Part shown: positions 4,886 to 6,654 of the stretch, piece after piece
How the letters are laid out: each line of letters begins with the position of its first letter
Position numbering within the stretch: the stretch's first letter is position 1
NCBI GenBank assembly: GCA_937901435.1
Contig: CALGTJ010000783.1
Span: 1-6,654, forward strand
Source: an uncultured Rhodobacter sp.
Lineage (GTDB): Bacteria; Pseudomonadota; Alphaproteobacteria; Rhodobacterales; Rhodobacteraceae
DNA length: 6,654 nt
Direction: 5' to 3'
Notes under the pieces: generated by a model
Database searches by the model: none
The model's input: the letters and a program-made list of their open reading frames with translations, nothing else
What the model was told of the DNA's origin: nothing
Made by a program: the position numbers and the translations under genes

Positions 4886-6400
4886 ATGTTGAAGCCAAAC
4901 ATCTTGTTTATTCAGGTTGATCAACTGACGGCCACATCGCTAAAGGCCTACGGAAACGACATTTGCCGGGCGCCCAATTTAGATTGCCTGGCCGACGAAG
5001 GGCTAGTTTTTCAACATGCGTATTGCAATTTCCCGTTATGCTCACCGTCGCGCGCCTCAATGGCAACCGGCCAGTTATGCTCCAAAATCGCCGCTTACGA
5101 TAACGCCGCAGAACTGGCCGCAACCATTCCAACATATGCCCATTATTTAAGTGCTGCCGGTTACCAAACGTCCTTGTCCGGGAAAATGCACTTCATCGGT
5201 CCCGATCAACACCACGGATTTGAAAAACGCCTAACGCCTGACCTCTATCCAGCAGACTTTGCATGGGCACCCTATTGGGGCGACGAAGGAGAGCGTGATA
5301 CGAACGACACCAGAAGTGTCACTATCTCAGGCATTTGCGAGCGGTCCATGCAGATCGATTTTGACAATCTGGTGACATATAGTGCAATCCAGCATCTTTA
5401 CGATATGGCACGATCCAGCGATGATCGACCATTCTTCATGCAAGTCTCTTACACGCATCCGCACGAACCCTATTTGTGTCGCAAAGAATTTTGGGATCTG
5501 TATGAGGATGTTGAGATTCCGCTTCCAGACGTTCCGGCGCTTCCAGTAACAGAACATGATCCACATTCGGTGCGCTTGCTATCCGACTTTGGAATGTTGA
5601 ACGTTCGGTTTTCCGACGAGGATATTAGAAGTGCCCGACGCGCATATTATGGATCGATTAGCTATCTGGACGAAATGATCGGCAATCTCCTCGACACTTT
5701 AGAGGCAATTGGCCAAACGGAGAAAACAGCCATTATTTTTACGTCTGATCATGGCGAAATGCTGGGTGAGCGCGGAATGTGGTTCAAGAAACATTTCTAT
5801 GAGCCATCCCTGCGTGTGCCTCTCATGATGAAGATTCCAGGTGTCGCTGCGAAGCGTGTCACAACGCCTGCGTCTTTGGTCGATCTCTTGCCAACTTTCA
5901 TGGGCATTGCCAAGGGAACTGGATGGACAAGCGAAGTCGAGCAATTAGACGGAAATGACCTAACAACATTCTTGGACATTGAACAACCAGATCGCCCGGT
6001 TTTTGCCGAATACCTCGCGGAGGCAACGACAGCTCCAATATTCATGATCCGGCGCGGACATTATAAATTTATCAGCTCTGGTGATGATCCACCCTTGCTC
6101 TTTGATTTGGAGGACGACCCACAAGAACGTAACAATTTGGCTGCTGACCCATCCTACGCGAGTTTTGTTTCAAATTTCCAGTCAGAAGTAGGTCAAAAAT
6201 GGAACCATGATGCATTGAATGAACGCATTCGGCTCAGCCAACGGCAAAGACGACTGATTTTGAGTAGTTACGACCAAGGCCCAAAACCGCGTTGGAACCA
6301 TGCTGAAGAAGCAACCGACGAAGTCATTTGGTATCGTGGCGACGGCGGCTACAACGAATGGGCGTTTTCGTTCCTGCCAGTGAAGATGTCCGCGACTTGA
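4886..6400 (+). CDS. Class I sulfatase, choline-sulfatase (BetC)-like
   Basis: A 504-residue alkyl-sulfate-ester hydrolase of the alkaline-phosphatase superfamily, close in length to S. meliloti BetC (512). The start codon is ATG 4886, set by GGAGGG 4 nt upstream; an upstream TTG at 4859 falls in the palindrome and was rejected. There is no signal peptide, so it acts in the cytoplasm. The sulfatase signature CSPSR (52-56) supplies Cys52, to be converted to formylglycine. Metal ligands fit Asp12, Asp288 and His289; other expected active-site residues are Lys100, His102, His191 and Lys301. BetC-like stretches include YDNAAE, IPTYAH, LSGKMHFIGPDQ, YPADFAW, DHGEMLGERGMWFK and EYLAEAT, followed by a choline-sulfatase-type C-terminal domain (about 435-504). 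The loop after GER and the extreme C terminus differ from BetC, so the substrate may not be choline-O-sulfate. No maturation enzyme is encoded here. Confidence 0.93.
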   Translation: MLKPNILFIQVDQLTATSLKAYGNDICRAPNLDCLADEGLVFQHAYCNFPLCSPSRASMATGQLCSKIAAYDNAAELAATIPTYAHYLSAAGYQTSLSGKMHFIGPDQHHGFEKRLTPDLYPADFAWAPYWGDEGERDTNDTRSVTISGICERSMQIDFDNLVTYSAIQHLYDMARSSDDRPFFMQVSYTHPHEPYLCRKEFWDLYEDVEIPLPDVPALPVTEHDPHSVRLLSDFGMLNVRFSDEDIRSARRAYYGSISYLDEMIGNLLDTLEAIGQTEKTAIIFTSDHGEMLGERGMWFKKHFYEPSLRVPLMMKIPGVAAKRVTTPASLVDLLPTFMGIAKGTGWTSEVEQLDGNDLTTFLDIEQPDRPVFAEYLAEATTAPIFMIRRGHYKFISSGDDPPLLFDLEDDPQERNNLAADPSYASFVSNFQSEVGQKWNHDALNERIRLSQRQRRLILSSYDQGPKPRWNHAEEATDEVIWYRGDGGYNEWAFSFLPVKMSAT

Positions 6401-6593
6401 ACATCTCAGCGTCACTGAGAGCAATCATGCGTCCTCGCAAGGTGGGTGGCAGCCAAAGTTCCTCAATGTCACTTCGTTCAATAGCAATCTCGGTAAGACC
6501 GGACAAAAGCATGTCGTATCCTGCGATCAGGTTTCGCTTTCGGCGGCACCAAGTTTTGACCGTCTTGTTATGCTTGGTGAGACAGAAGGTTTT
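6324..6593 (-). pseudogene. Possible remnant of a small helix-turn-helix protein
   Basis: A minus-strand frame is open from just after a TAG at 6594-6596 to a stop at 6324-6326. Its first part reads like a short DNA-binding domain: KHNKTVKTWCRRK, then NLIAGYDMLLSGLTEI and IEELWLPPTLRGR. This resembles the pattern 'TVxxW-basic-xxx-hydrophobic helix' of small HTH proteins. The only ATG (6512) lies after the putative recognition helix, and no good start precedes it, so an intact gene would have to extend through the TAG. The last part overlaps the sulfatase 3' end in antisense and is probably not meaningful. It could be a decayed gene, the end of a frameshifted gene entering from the right, or chance. 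I do not recognise a specific family. Confidence 0.25.
6404..6420 (+). terminator. Inverted repeat just after the sulfatase stop
   Basis: A perfect 6-bp inverted repeat, TCTCAG-CGTCA-CTGAGA, begins 3 nt after the sulfatase stop codon. It could form a small 3'-end hairpin in the sulfatase mRNA. The stem is short and is followed by GCAATCATGC rather than a U-tract, so it is a weak terminator candidate at best. Confidence 0.25.
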
Positions 6594-6654
6594 CTAATGA
6601 GGGTGCTGTCAGACGAATGAGAACTCGCATCAGATTGCAGGCGCAGCCTGAACC
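6421..6654. other. Right flank, no intact gene
   Basis: Between the inverted repeat after the sulfatase and the window end no complete gene is evident. The minus-strand HTH-like fragment described at 6324-6593 occupies most of it. A minus-strand ATG at about 6631 gives only about 20 codons (MRVLIRL...) before a stop. No tRNA, insertion-sequence end or direct repeat is recognisable. Confidence 0.4.

Noticed and set aside
4886..6400. Calling the locus a choline-O-sulfate to glycine betaine (bet) operon
   Set aside because: No betA, betB or betI-like gene is present; the transporter is of the polar amino acid type, and key choline-pocket positions in the sulfatase seem changed.
6328..6597. Plus-strand open frame of 89 codons after the sulfatase
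   Set aside because: It overlaps the sulfatase end in another frame, has an Arg/Ser-rich composition typical of an antisense shadow, and no ribosome binding site.
1..6654. CRISPR array, tRNA/rRNA, insertion sequence or long direct repeats
   Set aside because: No regularly spaced repeats, tRNA-like cloverleaf, transposase gene or terminal inverted repeats were visible on either strand.

Overview
The window holds a compact, apparently complete catabolic or uptake locus, most likely from a marine-type alphaproteobacterium (Rhodobacterales/Roseobacter-like). That placement is an inference. It rests on a GC content that looks close to half by eye, the gene content (polar-amino-acid ABC transporter, FCD-type GntR regulator, class IV aminotransferase, choline-sulfatase-like enzyme) and tightly overlapping cistrons.

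Layout: positions 1-123 are a non-coding flank with small hairpins. From about 4788 down to 124 runs a six-gene minus-strand operon in the order permease 1, permease 2, ATPase, periplasmic binding protein, class IV aminotransferase, GntR/FCD regulator. Four of the genes touch or overlap (TGATG and ATGA junctions), the aminotransferase and regulator also overlap by ATGA, and the binding-protein gene is bracketed on both sides by short hairpins. Positions 4789-4885 are a divergent promoter region carrying a perfect 12-bp palindrome, ATTGTCGACAAT, which fits the GT-AC operator grammar of FadR/FCD-type GntR regulators. From 4886 to 6400 a cytoplasmic class I sulfatase of the choline-sulfatase (BetC) family is read on the plus strand. 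Positions 6401-6654 contain a small inverted repeat after the sulfatase stop and, on the minus strand, a possible remnant of a small helix-turn-helix protein.

How it may work: the transporter would bring a small substrate across the inner membrane, the sulfatase (no signal peptide, so cytoplasmic) would release inorganic sulfate from a sulfate ester, and the PLP aminotransferase would deaminate the organic product or a related amine. The GntR regulator probably controls both divergent transcripts from the central palindrome and autoregulates as the last gene of the operon.

The most interesting point is that several specificity positions depart from the textbook families together. The sulfatase keeps the BetC catalytic core but appears to lack part of the choline pocket and has a different C-terminal tail. 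The binding protein keeps the carboxylate-binding Arg but has Phe where the amino-group-binding Asp normally sits. The aminotransferase has Thr at the usual PLP-N1 Glu position. No betaine-synthesis genes are present. I infer that the substrate is a sulfated small molecule other than choline-O-sulfate; its identity cannot be read from the sequence.
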